A DNA stretch of 64,000 nucleotides from Cyrtodaria siliqua (lineage: Eukaryota > Mollusca > Bivalvia > Adapedonta > Hiatellidae). Made by a program: the position numbers and the translations under genes. Positions 1-11,474 of the stretch are shown here, in pieces; the stretch's first letter is position 1, and each line of letters begins with the position of its first letter. Under the pieces are notes generated by a model. That model saw only the letters and a list, made by a program, of their open reading frames with translations, did no database searches and was not told where the DNA came from. The stretch covers positions 744,001 to 808,000 of the forward strand of contig JAWPHD010000003.1 in NCBI GenBank assembly GCA_037043455.1, in the 5' to 3' direction.

Positions 1-232
1 GTGAGCGGTAGCTAGCATATTTCACTACCGTTCTTGAACAGTCTCAACCAAACCGAGACTGCAATATTTTGTATGTGTCGTGTTCGGCCGTTTCCAAAGG
101 TCCATTACCATACTCTTTTACAAGTGGCACAGACAAAATGATGTGTAATAGTAAGAATTGCAAATATAGATAGCAGTATTCACGGACGACAGTCAACCAC
201 AAACACACAGAGAAACAAAGAACACATTTAAG
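1..232 (+). repeat. R1 hairpin repeat joined to start of PT module
   Basis: Positions 1-232 match 28008-28255 almost base for base, and positions 1-120 match 22347-22500 and 37010-37140 in reverse complement. A stem CAGTCTC (39-45) pairs with GAGACTG (55-61) across a 9-base loop. From about 165 on the sequence is the distal end of the Penelope-type 3' module (PT, minus sense). The repeat is non-coding as far as can be seen. Shared sequence then stops at about 232, where copy 1 is interrupted by foreign DNA. Confidence 0.8.
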
Positions 233-1060
233 GTAGCCGATACCTAACGACATCGTCAATTATCGGTAAATGTCGGCATTTATCGTAACCGCTTTCGTTA
301 AACATCGTAAATGATCGTGAGCCGTCTTAAAATAGAAACGATTTGGTGTTTTCCAATTGTGTGACGTCATCGAAGTCACAAAATGGCTGACGCAGAAAGG
401 TTTTTTAGAAACAAACGGGGGAAATTTGCCAAAAAAACCACATGGACAGCGAAAGTGTAAGCGAGCTAATGTGAATGTGGATCATAATTACTGGGTTGGT
501 TCCGTGTGTGATGAAAAACAGTGTAAAATAAGCAGTTGTTTGGGTGACGAACACATTAAGCTGGCAAAAACTGTGCAGCGAGATAGCTGGAAGCAGGGTC
601 GACGTGTTATCGAAATGGGTGTGCTGTTGAAAGAGCTTCAATTTTGCAAAAAGTGCCGTCTTGGGCCAGTGCAACTTACATACCACGATGTTGTCGGCGA
701 AATGAAGAAATGACTGGGTGGTTATTTGTATGTTGTTTGTCAGAATAGTGATTGTGGTCATGTGAATTGTGTTCCTTATGGCAAAACATACCGCCGGAAG
801 AAATATCGAATGCCTTGTTTTGTGGCAAATACAAAACTTGGAACAGGTATTTAAAAGTATTAGAAAATTATATAAAAAAAAGTTATCACCTAGTATAATT
901 TTCCAGCCAAATCTAGCATGATGTATTGAGCCAGTAGCCAGCAAAACCGGTACATAATGACATAATGTATGACCAGTGTGTACCCAGATCAGCCTGCCCA
1001 CAACCTGATCAAGGTCCACACAGTTTGCTACAGAATGCTGTCATTCTTACCGAATGGCAA
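233..1060. mobile_element. Insertion splitting R1/PT repeat, carries Mutator-like exon
   Basis: The copy at 28.0-28.7 kb runs continuously from R1 through the PT module with only about 50 bases in the matching interval. Here about 830 bp separates the same flanks (1-232 and 1070-1440). This is either an insertion here or a replacement/deletion there. No clear terminal inverted repeats or target duplication could be seen. The segment holds the transposase-like exon at 357-849. Confidence 0.55.
357..849 (+). pseudogene. Mutator-like transposase zinc-ribbon exon, broken by one stop
   Basis: One reading frame runs from the ATG at 357 to about 849 with a single in-frame TGA at 711-713. Readable blocks are SWKQGRRVIEMGVL, a CKKC pair, then after the stop LGGYLYVVCQNSDCGHVN, VPYGKT and NTKLGTG. 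This series (a GRRV-[IV]-E-x-G-V-L lead, two cysteine pairs, VPYGK, then NTKLATG-like) is what I recall from invertebrate Mutator-like transposase-domain proteins, where the cysteines probably form a zinc ribbon just before the catalytic part. The frame ends at an AACAG/GTATTT context that fits a splice donor, so this may be one exon. No catalytic domain follows. The start is uncertain, because the first about 70 codons show no recognised domain. The stop makes it a pseudogene unless the base is a sequencing error. Family assignment is from memory of motifs and was not searched. Confidence 0.55.
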
Positions 1061-1067
1061 AAAGTGT

Positions 1068-1440
1068 AAACAATATGGCTACCGCCTTGGAACGGTTAGT
1101 GGCAAAAAAGGCCGCTTGGGGTTTAAAACAGGTTCTAGGGTGCACCAAACCTCATACTCACCCAACTGTCAACCCAATTAAACGGGACATTGTAAATAAA
1201 AACATCCCCGCCATGATCTAATCTCTAACGAACACGGCAGCATTAATAGCAATATAAGTAAAACACAAAGATGCTTGTGTATATATAACTACAAAAGAAC
1301 AATAGCCTAGAAAGGCACAAAGAAGGTTGTTCCGACGAAAATGTGTTTAATGATCCGTATTGCTCGCTGCGTCGACAAAAGCATCTGCAATAACTGTTAC
1401 AAATTACACGAACAAGCATGTGCAATGGGTTTGCGCATCC
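1068..1440 (-). repeat. Penelope-type 3' module (PT), minus sense
   Basis: Read on the minus strand this matches the sequence directly downstream of the Penelope-like RT at 11640-11830, with landmarks GGTTTGGTGCACCCTAG, GGTTTAAA and GACCGTTCCAAGGCGGT-like blocks. It also matches 28305-28680 closely. The hairpin CAGTGGC/GCCACTG is weakened here (AAGCGGC opposite GCCACTA). Confidence 0.75.
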
Positions 1441-2466
1441 GAGTTTTTTAATAAAAAAAAGAGAAAATTATCACAATACACAACACGGTGTAATAAAAGC
1501 ACTGATTTCATTTTGATATCATTCAATACATCGCTTTATTGGGCTGTATCATGCAATATTGACCAAAACTAAACAGTAATATGTCTATTATTGTAACCAT
1601 TTATTGTATTGATCTTGTTGTAACGACTTAGTACACGTACATGTAATATATGTGTTTTGCAAATGATACAACCATTAGATTAACGGGGCACACCGCCATC
1701 TTGATGCGTTAAGAGGCCAGGATAGAGTATAAAAATACCTGGTCCCAAAGAAACTTTTCTTATCATTTCAAAAAGCATGCTACTCAGAAGGGTTTAATAG
1801 CCAAAATGCTCGTTAAAATCAAAATGATTTATAACTGGGTTTATATTTCTTATATGGAATGGAAACATTTTAAGATCTTATATATATATCTATATTATAT
1901 AGCGTTTCTTTTCAGACAGTCGGTTATGTTAACTTGTCTAAATATGATCGTGACTTAGTCTAGACTCAATGCGCTATTTGCCAGACAACATGCAATGTAA
2001 ATTATTTTTGTCACGATATACTGGATATATATGATATGTCTCAAATGTAATAAATTATATTTTATAAAATACTGGATTGGCGTAGATAATATAAATGGCA
2101 TTGTATCTTGATAACAAAATAAATTTATTTGCCAAAGTATTGTTGTTCAAAAAACAAAAGGCTCTTAAAAGAAGCGCTCCTTATTTCTGCATTGAAATTT
2201 CATAATGTCACGACTTGTATTCAGTTAAATTTGTTTTTGATGTCCAAATCATCTGACGGCCATTTTAAAATTATATTTCCAAACTGTCTGCTCATCCCTC
2301 TTTGCATGCGTGTCCGAATTTGTAATTGTATCTTCACCAGTTCTTGACGAATTTGGGGATTTAAGCGATCAAATTTAATGCAGGATATCAAATTGTTTTA
2401 TAGAAATAAAGTAGAGCACTTTGTACCTGTACATAGGTGGCACTATAATTTTCCAGAACAAAACGT
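1441..2466. other. AT-rich unassigned stretch
   Basis: No coding frame, tRNA-like promoter or repeat shared with another part of the window was recognised. Short open frames here have no domain-like composition. Confidence 0.5.
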
Positions 2467-2467
2467 T

Positions 2468-2540
2468 TGCCTCTATCGGGACTCGAACAAACGAACTTAA
2501 GAGCCAAGCGATATAACCACTGAGGTACTAAGACTTCCCG
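2468..2540 (-). repeat. tRNA-like SINE head (degenerate)
   Basis: On the minus strand an A-box-like TACCTCAGTGGTTATATCG is followed about 30 bases later by a B-box-like TGTTCGAGTCCC. Acceptor and anticodon stems do not pair well, so it reads as a tRNA-derived promoter relic rather than a tRNA gene. Confidence 0.45.
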
Positions 2541-2789
2541 AGAACATAGTATATGAAGTTAAATTCATTATAATGAAATATAGAAAATTCAAAACAAATG
2601 AACAAGTAGCAATATATAGTCCATCGTGTCGCATACGTAAATAACCGTGTGTGATTCAAAACTGTCACCAAATGGAAACTAGGATTCTGTCTAAAAACAC
2701 ACTTCTTTTCGATATTTTACTGATTTAAAAGTACTTTATTGCTAAAAACATTACAGAGTAATATCAACGTTTATTATATAACCTATAAA

Positions 2790-3106
2790 TAGACGCGTTT
2801 TCATTGGCTAAAAAGTAATTTTTTAGAAAAAATATCTAGCGATATTGACCTGTTTTTTTGATATTGACCTGTTTTTTTGATATTGACCTGTTTTATATAA
2901 TTATTTTTTTGATATTGACCTGTTTTATATAATTGTAAATTGAGGGTTATATAATAAAACAGTTATGGACTTTTCAGCTGTTATACATGATGTTGATATG
3001 TACCAAAAAATCATTATTGACCTCGGCTATCGCCTCGGTCAATAATGATTTTTTTGGTGCATATCACATCATGTATAACAGCTGAAAAGTCCATAATTGT
3101 ATAATA
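2790..3106 (+). mobile_element. Foldback element with GATATTGACCTG minisatellite and 142-bp palindrome
   Basis: Four copies of GATATTGACCTG spaced by T-rich sequence (about 2849-2925) lead through TTGAGGGTTATATAATAAAA into a near-perfect palindrome at 2959-3100. The arms are 68-69 bp around a 4-base spacer. The same unit recurs in reverse orientation at 63789-63930 plus flank. Homology between the two stops at about 3106, which marks one element end. It has no coding capacity. Confidence 0.8.
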
Positions 3107-3267
3107 TACAATAGAAATATTATCATGACAAATGGGTCGGGTAACAAATTAAATTAACCCTCTCCAGTTTATTAGTAGTAACTGTTGTAGTTCATTAGTG
3201 TGTGGACGCTTGTGGGTCTATTATTGCATTACAAGCGTTTAATTTTAAAAATACTATAACATATCGA

Positions 3268-3402
3268 CAATTATCGGTGAGTTGGTGGTTACCGTGAGCT
3301 CTTGAATAGCGAATAAGAGCAAATAAGAGGAAATACGCGCGTAAGGTCCTTGGTTCGAATCCGGATCCGAGCAAGTACTATTTAGCTCCACTGAAGTTAC
3401 CT
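3268..3402 (+). repeat. tRNA-like SINE head
   Basis: A B-box-like TTGGTTCGAATCC at 3349-3361 lies downstream of TTGGTGGTTACCGTGAGC, which resembles an A box. The spacing is longer than in ordinary tRNAs, and no cloverleaf closes convincingly. Confidence 0.4.
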
Positions 3403-3702
3403 TGGTCATAGAAGAAAGTTTGGACATATTCAACAAACAACCATGCCGGTCTAGAAACAGCAGAGTTATGCTCCTTACATTATTTAAAAATACTTTTCTT
3501 TGTTAACGGTCTAATTCCTCCATTATTCATCTACATTATTTACAAAAGTAGACATAAAAGTCGATCAGGAAATACAGCATTCAAAAAGCTTCGGCAAAGT
3601 TGTTGTAACAATGAAAGGTTGATATCCACTATCATACTCTTTTGCAACAAGTTTAATAAACAAACACACTTTAGCACTAAAAGCAAACTTGGCCGAATAC
3701 AT
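3403..3702. other. Unassigned stretch before unit A1
   Basis: Nothing recognised apart from a short open frame on each strand with no domain-like sequence. Confidence 0.45.
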
Positions 3703-3972
3703 AAATCATATTTTGTTACAAGTGTCATGTTAGGAAGTAGAGTGTCTACAAGCCCTATTGGATCTTTTGTGTTTGACTTATGATGGAAAATCATATTGAT
3801 CCATTACAATGGAATAATTTATGCATTGATATAGGCTTTTATGCCGACGTTTTGGATGTTAGTTCAACTGATCCGTCTTCACCCGGGAATCATTCATCTT
3901 CATGAGTTAGTACCATTTAAAGTATAGCATGTACAGCTTTGTAAACAAAAACAAATGATGTGTTTTCCGTCG

Positions 3973-4096
3973 GTAAGAAATATTGCTTTTTGTACAAGAT
4001 GGTTCATTGCCACTATTTGCTCCATTCAGGTTCTGTAAGAAATATTGCTTTTTGTACAAGATGGTTCATTGCCACTATATGCTCCATTCAGGTTCT
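3973..4096 (+). repeat. 62-bp tandem duplication
   Basis: Two adjacent 62-base units (3973-4034 and 4035-4096) both contain TTTTTGTACAAGATGGTTCA and end in CCATTCAGGTTCT. They differ at about one position. A2 has only one unit at about 29091-29152, so the duplication arose in A1 after the A1/A2 split. Confidence 0.85.
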
Positions 4097-6761
4097 CAAT
4101 TATATACCGTAATATACAAAGTGTGCATTATTGACCCGTTTGCTTGAACATGTATTCCACTTGACAGTCTCCTATGCTTGGGGAAATACAAATCTACTAC
4201 TAGTATATCACCTCGATCGAAGGTGTTTGAACACGGTCGTCTAACTTGGCTGTATCAATCTCTAATGCCTGTGATATCTGTATCAGTCTGGCAATAATGT
4301 AATCCGTTCAATGATCAATCAAGTCACATGTTTGCTCTGCAAATAGGTGGAATAAACGAGGCATTATTAAAATCCCATGGAAATCCATTCGCGATAAGCA
4401 AATACAAATAAGGCCATTTTTCACTGACATCTACTTCAATCGGTGTTTTGCAGAAAGGTAGATGCTGTTTAAAATATGTGACTGTGACTGCTGTTGAGTG
4501 AAAGTTACGAATAGGTAAAAGGAGGGACACACAAACATAATGAGTTCCAGACTGTTTAAAGGGACATACGGCAATATCAATCAACAACTGATAGTCACAC
4601 AAGGTAATATCGCGGTGGTCTGTTGATACATTTTCCTTCATCAAAACTAAACATTATTTGTTTTGTCCTTCCTAACCACATTTGGTGTATTTGCTCTGTG
4701 TTAAATACTAAGGGTGTAGATTTTCTAAAACTAGAAACAAGTTTCGGAATAAAAATAAATATTTTCGATTTCCTTATTTATCATAAAGTAGTAAAGTTAA
4801 CTCTGTAGTAAGTGACTATAACATGCAATATATGGTGCCTTAAGTAAGAATAACATGTGTAAAATTTAAATTATTTAGGTTTATTGCGTTATTTCCCTTT
4901 TTAGATATCCGTTATTTTGAAAACTATATCAGGTTTATCCTCATTGAAAGCATTACGTGGTCCCGCCTTAATTCCATTAAGCGAAGAGAAAGCTTATATT
5001 AACAGGATTTTATAACGGATATTTCGATAATAAACACGTTTAAATATATGTTTTACTAAAAGAAGCGATAACCTGTTTAAAATTACCTATTAAATGTTTT
5101 AATTTTACACAATACGCAGACTTTTAAGCCGACATTAAAGCTTTATTTCATACCCCAGCCAACCCTGTTTTCGCTATTTAGAGAATCGGTTGGATGGGGC
5201 ATGAAAGTTCATATGTGGATCGTGGAAATAATCTAGATTTCAAAGTAGGTTTTGGTATTCCCGTCTATCATTTCATTGTCGATTGTTCATAAAATGTGTG
5301 ATTGATATTTCCATGTATTCTAGAAATATAGAAGGACATAAAGTGTTGTTTTGACATTTTAAAACCAATTCGAAACTTATAACATTGACCAAGAGCCAAG
5401 TTCATAATACTACTTAGAAAAGCAGCTCACGTCGAACACGACTTGAACATGACAATAACACAACCTAAAATGCAGTTAACATAATTTAGTTGTTTCATAT
5501 TAAGCGCAAGTCGAAGAATACTTCTTCACATCTAACGGTAGTTTTCAAATTAAAAATATACAACGTTGTTAATTGTGGATTCCGGATGAAAGCATTACAT
5601 GAATTTCATACTCGCTTAAAGCTTAGCTAGATTTCATACGCTGATCCAGGATTTTTGGGCAGGGTTGTGTGGTGCCACGTAAATATCCTTACTTTTAAGC
5701 GCTGCTGGAAAAGGCCAGTCCAGTAGACTTTACGTCAATACACTCCATTTTCCGGAAACATCTTGCTGACAGACTAACTGAAGAAAATGGCTTCCGATGT
5801 TTACTAAAAATCTGTTTGAAAGATAAGGTCTCTGATGAGTGAAAATGGCGCAGGTGTTACGGAGTGTTTGCTCTTGATAATGTCAGGATAATGTTCAGCT
5901 CGTTTACACAACTGCTTTTGTAATCGGCTTCAGGGGCGTAGATGTGACTTAATCAGTGTGTAGGCACAAGGTCTAGGGGGGTCCGGGGGCATACCCTCCC
6001 GTGATTTATTTCAGACGGTATTTAAAGCAGCAAACAATATGTTTTTAACCTGCGATTTCAAACTTTTTTAATCTCCGATTTCGCAACAAAAACATCGGAA
6101 CAGAACAAAATAACATATATTAATATGAATACTTGCTTTCTGAAAATCATTCGAAAGTTTGCACAATCATGGTGTGTTTGGTTCCGAAAGACCGCGAGCG
6201 AAAACAGTTCAAGTTTTATATTCTGAAAAGACCACGAGTAAAAATTGGTATGAGCTGACCATACCCCTCTCAGAATTTATTGCTTTTTTGGCATTTTATT
6301 GTTTGATTTCTGGGGACAAGGTGTTGGCACGTGCCTACAGTGCCTATAGGCAGCTACGCCACTGGGCTTCCAATGTATAACACATTTGTTTTGAAGATTT
6401 TCAGGTCTCGAATGAGTTCAACAGATAGCAAATTGAGGCATGAGTTATGGCGTTATTACCCTTGAATATGATAAAATAAAAACAGTTGCACATTAACAGT
6501 AGAACGGACTCTGATAACCGTCAAATGTTTGTATAAGCTTGTTTCAATAAGATATCTGATGAGTTCGCCAATAAGCGTTAAGTCTCCCATTTGCGTTGCA
6601 TAAGTGTTGCCTTCGATTACCTCAAAATAAAGAATTTTAGCTTGTTTACACATTCATTTTGATAAACTGCTTCTTATTTGCATGTTTTAGTCATATATGG
6701 AATAAAAAATTGGGGGCGTAATTCGGCCCAATTCCCCTTGTCAAAAAGTATGGTTTCATTG

Positions 6762-8805
6762 TTATCTCACCCACATAGTGGGTAGCGAGACATAGCAGTC
6801 ACTTATCCGGCGGCGGCGGCCACATTTTAAAAAACTATATCTCGACAGCCGCTTCTTGAATTTTTCTGAAACTTTGTCAGATGCTTTGTTGGGTCAAGGG
6901 ACATCACGTAATGCCATAATAATGGTTATGTAACTTAAGATTGGTTAGGTAACTTAACCTCAGTTCACTGTATGTGATTGCCTCATTTTCTTTGTTTGAT
7001 ACTTGATCAAATGTGTTGTTGGCATTGGTGGACATCACTGAATGACAAAATATACCAAGGTCAAGTTCATATTTTGCATATTTTTCTCAAACTTAACCAT
7101 TTTAGGTAACTTTACCTTGGTTAGGTAACTTAACCTCAGTTAGCTTTATGTGATTGCCTAACTTTATATCTTTGATACTTGGTCATATGTATGATTGGCA
7201 TTAGTGGACATTGCTGAACGCCAAAAAAGTACCAAGGTCAAGGTCACATTTTGCCTTATTTACCCTAAATATCAGTTTGGTTAGGTTTCTTAACCTCAGT
7301 TAACTTTAGGTGATTGTCTCACTTTATGTCTTCGATACTTGGTCATATGTATTGTTATACCCTCGCTAAACGAAGTTTAGGTGTATACTGGTTTCACCTT
7401 GTCCGTCAGTCTGTCTTTAGACGCAACATTGTCCGCTCCATAACTCCTCTACCTCTAAAGCAAATCTCACAAAATTTCATGCGCAGACTGCCTGTGATAA
7501 GAGGATGACGCCAATTGATTTTGAGTTTAGTAGGTCAGCGTACAAGGCCACCATGACGTAATAATAAAAAACATTTTTCACTCCATAACTCCTCTTTCAC
7601 TAAAGCAAATATTATGAAACTTCAAGGATGAACTGCCTGCGGTAAGAGAATAATCTCCATTGATTTTGAGTTCAGTAGGTCAAAGGTCAAGGTCACCAGG
7701 ACCCGATAATGAAAAACTTTGTCCGCACCATAACTCCGCTCCCCTTGAAGTAAATCCCATGAAACATCATAAATGAACTGTATGTGGTGAGAGGAAAACC
7801 TCTGTCAATTTGAGGTCAGTAGGTCAAAGTTCAAGGTCACCTGCACTTGATAATGAAAAACTTTGTCCGCTCCATAACTCCTCTCCTCCTGAGGCAAATC
7901 TCATGAAACTTTATAGGTGAACTGCATGTGGTGAGAGAACAACCCGTGTTGATTTTGCGGTCAGTAGGTCAAACAAAGGTCAAGGTAGCCGGGACACGAT
8001 AAGGAAAACTTTTGTTCGCTCCATAACTCCTCTCTTCCAGAAGCAAATCTTATGAAACTTCTAGGCGAACAGTCTGTGGTGGGAAGATGATCCCTATTAA
8101 GTTCGAGGTCAGTAGTTCAAAGGTCAAGGTTACCATGACCAGATAATGAAATATCTGGTCCGCTCCATTACTTTTCTCTCCCTGAAGCAAATCTCTTGAA
8201 ACTTAATAGGTGGTCTGTCTGTCATGAAATGATGGCCTCTATTGGATTTGAGGTCAGTAGGTCACAAATCAAGGCCACCATTAACTGATCATGAAAATCC
8301 CGTTCCTACCAATCTTTGCTCAGACAGTAGGGTGGGGAATGGGGAACTTGTAGTGGGGGTATAGTTGTCGCCTTTAAAATGCTACAGCTCTAGCCAGCAT
8401 TGGTGGACATCGCTGGATGACAAAAAATACAAAGGTCAATGTCATATTTGGCGTTATTTCCCCCAAAGTTAACCTTAGTTACTTAACAACCTTGGTTAGG
8501 TAACTTAACCTCAGTTAACTTTATGATTGCTTGACTTTATGTCTTTGATACTTGGTCATATGTATTTTTTGGCATTGGTGGACATCGCGGAACGACAAAA
8601 AATACCAAGTTCAAGATCATATTTTGCATTATTTTCCCACAACTCCACCCTGGTTAAACCACTCAACCTCATAACTTCTTATGATAACTTCGCTTTTATG
8701 TGTTTGATACTTGGTCATATGAAGTGTTGTCTTTGGTGGACATCATTTAAGCACAAATTTAATAAAATATTCCATATGCGGTCAGCCGCGGTGGGCGAGA
8801 CACTC
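6762..8805 (+). mobile_element. Element E1: imperfect TIRs with about 185-bp internal repeats
   Basis: The left end reads TATCTCACCCAC and the right end, reverse complemented, reads TGTCTCGCCCACC. Inside is a tandem series of units of about 185 bp, each with TTGATACTTGGTCATATG, TGGCATTGGTGGACATC and TTAGGTAACTTAACCTCAG. There is no reading frame, so it is a non-autonomous element. A3 lacks it at the equivalent place (about 42440), giving an approximate empty site. It is interrupted by E2. Confidence 0.7.
7355..8392 (+). mobile_element. Element E2: nested minisatellite element, six about 145-bp units
   Basis: It begins TTATACCCTCGCTAAACGAA and ends near GTGGGGGTATA (8352-8362), with a possible extension to 8392. 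It sits inside one E1 unit, between GTCATATGTATTG and the following GCATTGGTGGACATC. The interior is six tandem units with CCATAACTCCTC, ATGAAACTT, GAGGTCAGTAGGTCA and TCAAGGTCACC. Unit starts are near 7437, 7581, 7728, 7872, 8020 and 8163. A2 carries seven units. Confidence 0.75.
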
Positions 8806-9918
8806 TCAAACCGAGGTCTTGTATAAAATCAACTCCAAAATGTTGAATTTTATCAAATGTGTGTAAATGTTAGCTTTTGAATGGACCACCCACAGCAAGC
8901 CCATGAAATATGTTCATTTGGAAATTTAGTATTAAATTGAAGAAAGTCGAAAACATATAAAAAAAAAACTATTTCTTCCCCATTTTAGCTTTACGGCGTG
9001 ACCTTTCCCGCCTTGAATGGTCCAGTCCGCATTTCCATATTTAAAGCAAATAAAAACACTGCAACAGCTTCTATCTTCACCAAATTTTATTTGAACGTTT
9101 TCATAAAATCATTTGACCCCATCCTGTTCCCCATCGCCACCCTGTTAAATCCGCTGCTGTAGTTTGTTTTGTTTGTCGTATCTGGTTCATGTTTCAAAAT
9201 CGTGATAGGCATATAATCCAAGTCCATAACTCATCAGATGTTTTTTTTCTCTAAATTATGAAGTTCTAATCACGTACGACCACTCCTCGTGGTATTATAT
9301 TCATCTGTATAAACAAACTCCAGAAAACCTAGTGAAACACGAGATCCGACAGATCATAACCCAATGCCTTGTGAATGTAATCAATCATATAATCCACGTA
9401 CACGACGAGTTATTCTAGGAAGAGTGAACTGTATAATGATCATGTTTATTTTAGGTGTGTTTTACTTCGATTATGCATAGAATAGATCATCATGAATACT
9501 TAATAGTTTGTTAGTCTTAAAATAACGCGTTATGTTCAATTACCGGATCAATTTACCAAAAAAAAGTCCTCATAATGCATGCCAATAGTTATTTGAGAGC
9601 TATTCATCCAGTAATGTTTTATAAAGGCAACGATGAATGGATGAATTGATGTTTAACGGCATATTATTTTAGGTTATTTCAAGCCGCCCAGAGAGCCGGG
9701 GTGGTGGGTTTGGGGAGTGTTTGTGGGGTGGGGTGGGGATTGCATAAAGGAATCTTGTAACGACGCATTAGAATACTCGTACTATCGAATAGACTCATAT
9801 GTTGTTTAACGTTTTCGGAGGACATACTCGGATACACGCGACCGCCCGGTTTACGTCTCAATCCACCAAACCAGGCTAGGGGAATTGTCTATCCGTATGG
9901 ACATACCGAAGAAACTAG

Positions 9919-9988
9919 ATGGCGCCAATGAGGCTCGAACCTGGCTCGGATTTGAACGTGCTAGCCACTGCCATACAAGGACACAGAT
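9919..9988 (-). repeat. tRNA-like SINE head (A1 copy)
   Basis: On the minus strand an A-box-like TGGCAGTGGCTAGCACG is followed by a B box GGTTCGAGCC about 28 bases later. Copies sit at 35653-35720 and 43875-43930 in the matching places of A2 and A3, so the SINE predates the A-unit duplications. The acceptor stem does not close, so it is not a functional tRNA gene. Confidence 0.6.
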
Positions 9989-10190
9989 AAGATAACTGCC
10001 AAACCTCAGATAGCACATGTGAATGGCCACTCCAGCAACCCACCCTCGGTTTAGTTTTTAGGTCAATATAATTCCTGTGTTATTTAGGAACCAAGTAGAC
10101 TGATACACAGTTCAAAGTAGCTTACTGCTACCCGAACATACACTCATGATTGCATTGTTTGTGAATGGCCTATCCGGACCCAAACACCTC

Positions 10191-10219
10191 AGTAAGTAAG
10201 TGAGTAAGTAAGTAAGTAA
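10191..10219 (+). repeat. AGTA-type microsatellite
   Basis: A run of AGTA units with one AGTG interruption. The A2 counterpart at about 35917-35938 is shorter. Confidence 0.75.
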
Positions 10220-10526
10220 TTTCTTTTTTTATAGAGAGTGACTCAATTGGCATAGTCAGTCTTCCTTGAGGCCCTCTGAATAACATATTTACAAATATAA
10301 TACAACAAATAAACGTAATGTTTCAAATAGATGTAGGCAAAGTTATGAACACATATCAAGGCATATGACAATGGGATATTTTAAAATGAAACGCTATCTA
10401 AAATCAATCAAGATGAAACAGAAACATACTACAATGTATACATGAACATAGATACATTTGTATAGTGTATACATCATTACTGCTTTTAACTCATGGAATT
10501 AACAATATGTAAAAACAAACTACACT

Positions 10527-11474
10527 ATGAGTTTAGACAATTATACCATGTGGACTTGCTATGAAGTTTGTGAAGCACTCATCTTTCTGTTAGATAATAT
10601 TTTCGTCAGGTATGGTACCAACGTTTATAGAAAAATTGTTGGTATCCCTATGGGTACGAACTGTGCACCACTTGTCGCAGATTTGTTTATATTTTGCTAT
10701 GAAAGAGATTTCATGTTGAGTCTTTCACCAGATACCCAGGCAGATGTCTTTGAAGCTTTTAATGATACCTCTCGGTATCTGGATGACATACTGAACATTG
10801 ACAACCCTTTCTTTCCAACTATGGTTGATAATATTTATCCTAAAGAACTTCAGCTTAATAAAGCTAATATATCTGATAACATAACAACGCTTCTTTTCTT
10901 GATTTAGATCTCTCGATTGAAAATGGTGAAATAATTAGCAAAATCTATGACAAGAGAGATGATTTTAATTTTGATATTGTTAATTACCCCCACTTGGATG
11001 GAGATGTTCCCCGAGCAACTTCTTATGGGGTGTATGTGTCTCAACTTATTCGTTTTTCAAGAGCTTGTACTCGAGTTGAGGACTTTAATATTCGTAATCT
11101 TTGTATAACTAAAAAGCTACTCAGTCAGGGTTCCCGTTACCATAAACTTCGTAAAACCTTTGCAAAATTTTATTATCGTAATCCTGATCTTCTTTCCAAA
11201 TATAAAAGTAATTTAAGGACTCTTCTGCGACAGGGACTATCACAACTTGACTTCTATGGTGATGTGATTTATAAACTTCGTAAGATTCTTGGTCATGATC
11301 ACTTTCATACTATCTTTGTTAAACTTAAAGTTTATCAAAAGAGGTTATGACCCTATCATTTTGAAACGTACTGCATGCTTGGTGGTGGACCCTTTTACAT
11401 TTCGCCACTATGCTTTCCTTTTTAATTGTACGATGACCGGACAGGCTGTGGAACCTATGATGACGCCTACCTAA
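10527..11474 (+). pseudogene. Penelope-like element reverse transcriptase, C-terminal part with two frameshifts
   Basis: This is the best preserved retroelement coding sequence in the window. The first frame (10527-10880) carries the RT signature VGIPMGTNCAPLVADLF and then the catalytic box SRYLDDIL, where the two aspartates bind metal. After a frameshift near 10880 the frame reads FLDLDLSIENG, YDKRDDFNFDI and DGDVPRATSYGVYVSQL, then a helical RT/thumb region to about 11330. A second frameshift leads to RGYDPIILKRTACLVVDPF and stops at 11472-11474. The N-terminal RT motifs are missing because the sequence begins at the A1 boundary, so it is 5'-truncated. No GIY-YIG endonuclease could be seen. 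RTs with GIPMGTNCAP are common in bivalve and cnidarian Penelope-like elements. That clade assignment is from recall. A second, more decayed copy is at 58695-59010 and 59497-59640. Confidence 0.8.

Larger units (their letters stand above)
3703..10526 (+). repeat. Large repeat unit A, copy A1
   Basis: The whole interval aligns in the same orientation with 28829-36213 (A2), apart from small indels, a 483-bp MITE present only in A2, and a 62-bp tandem duplication present only here. Diverged partial copies lie at 40.1-44.0 kb (A3) and 23.96-25.09 kb (A4). Sequence identity is lost abruptly near 10526, where a Penelope-like RT relic begins here and unrelated DNA begins in A2. I see no protein gene in the unit. 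It contains nested non-autonomous elements and a tRNA-like SINE. Confidence 0.85.

Noticed and set aside
405..1019. 204-codon open frame on the minus strand
   Set aside because: It lies antisense to the Mutator-like exon and crosses the insertion boundary. The composition is not domain-like.
6555..6600. CTGATGA near 6555 (and 32138) as a hammerhead core
   Set aside because: No GAAA core or stem II follows at the right distance.
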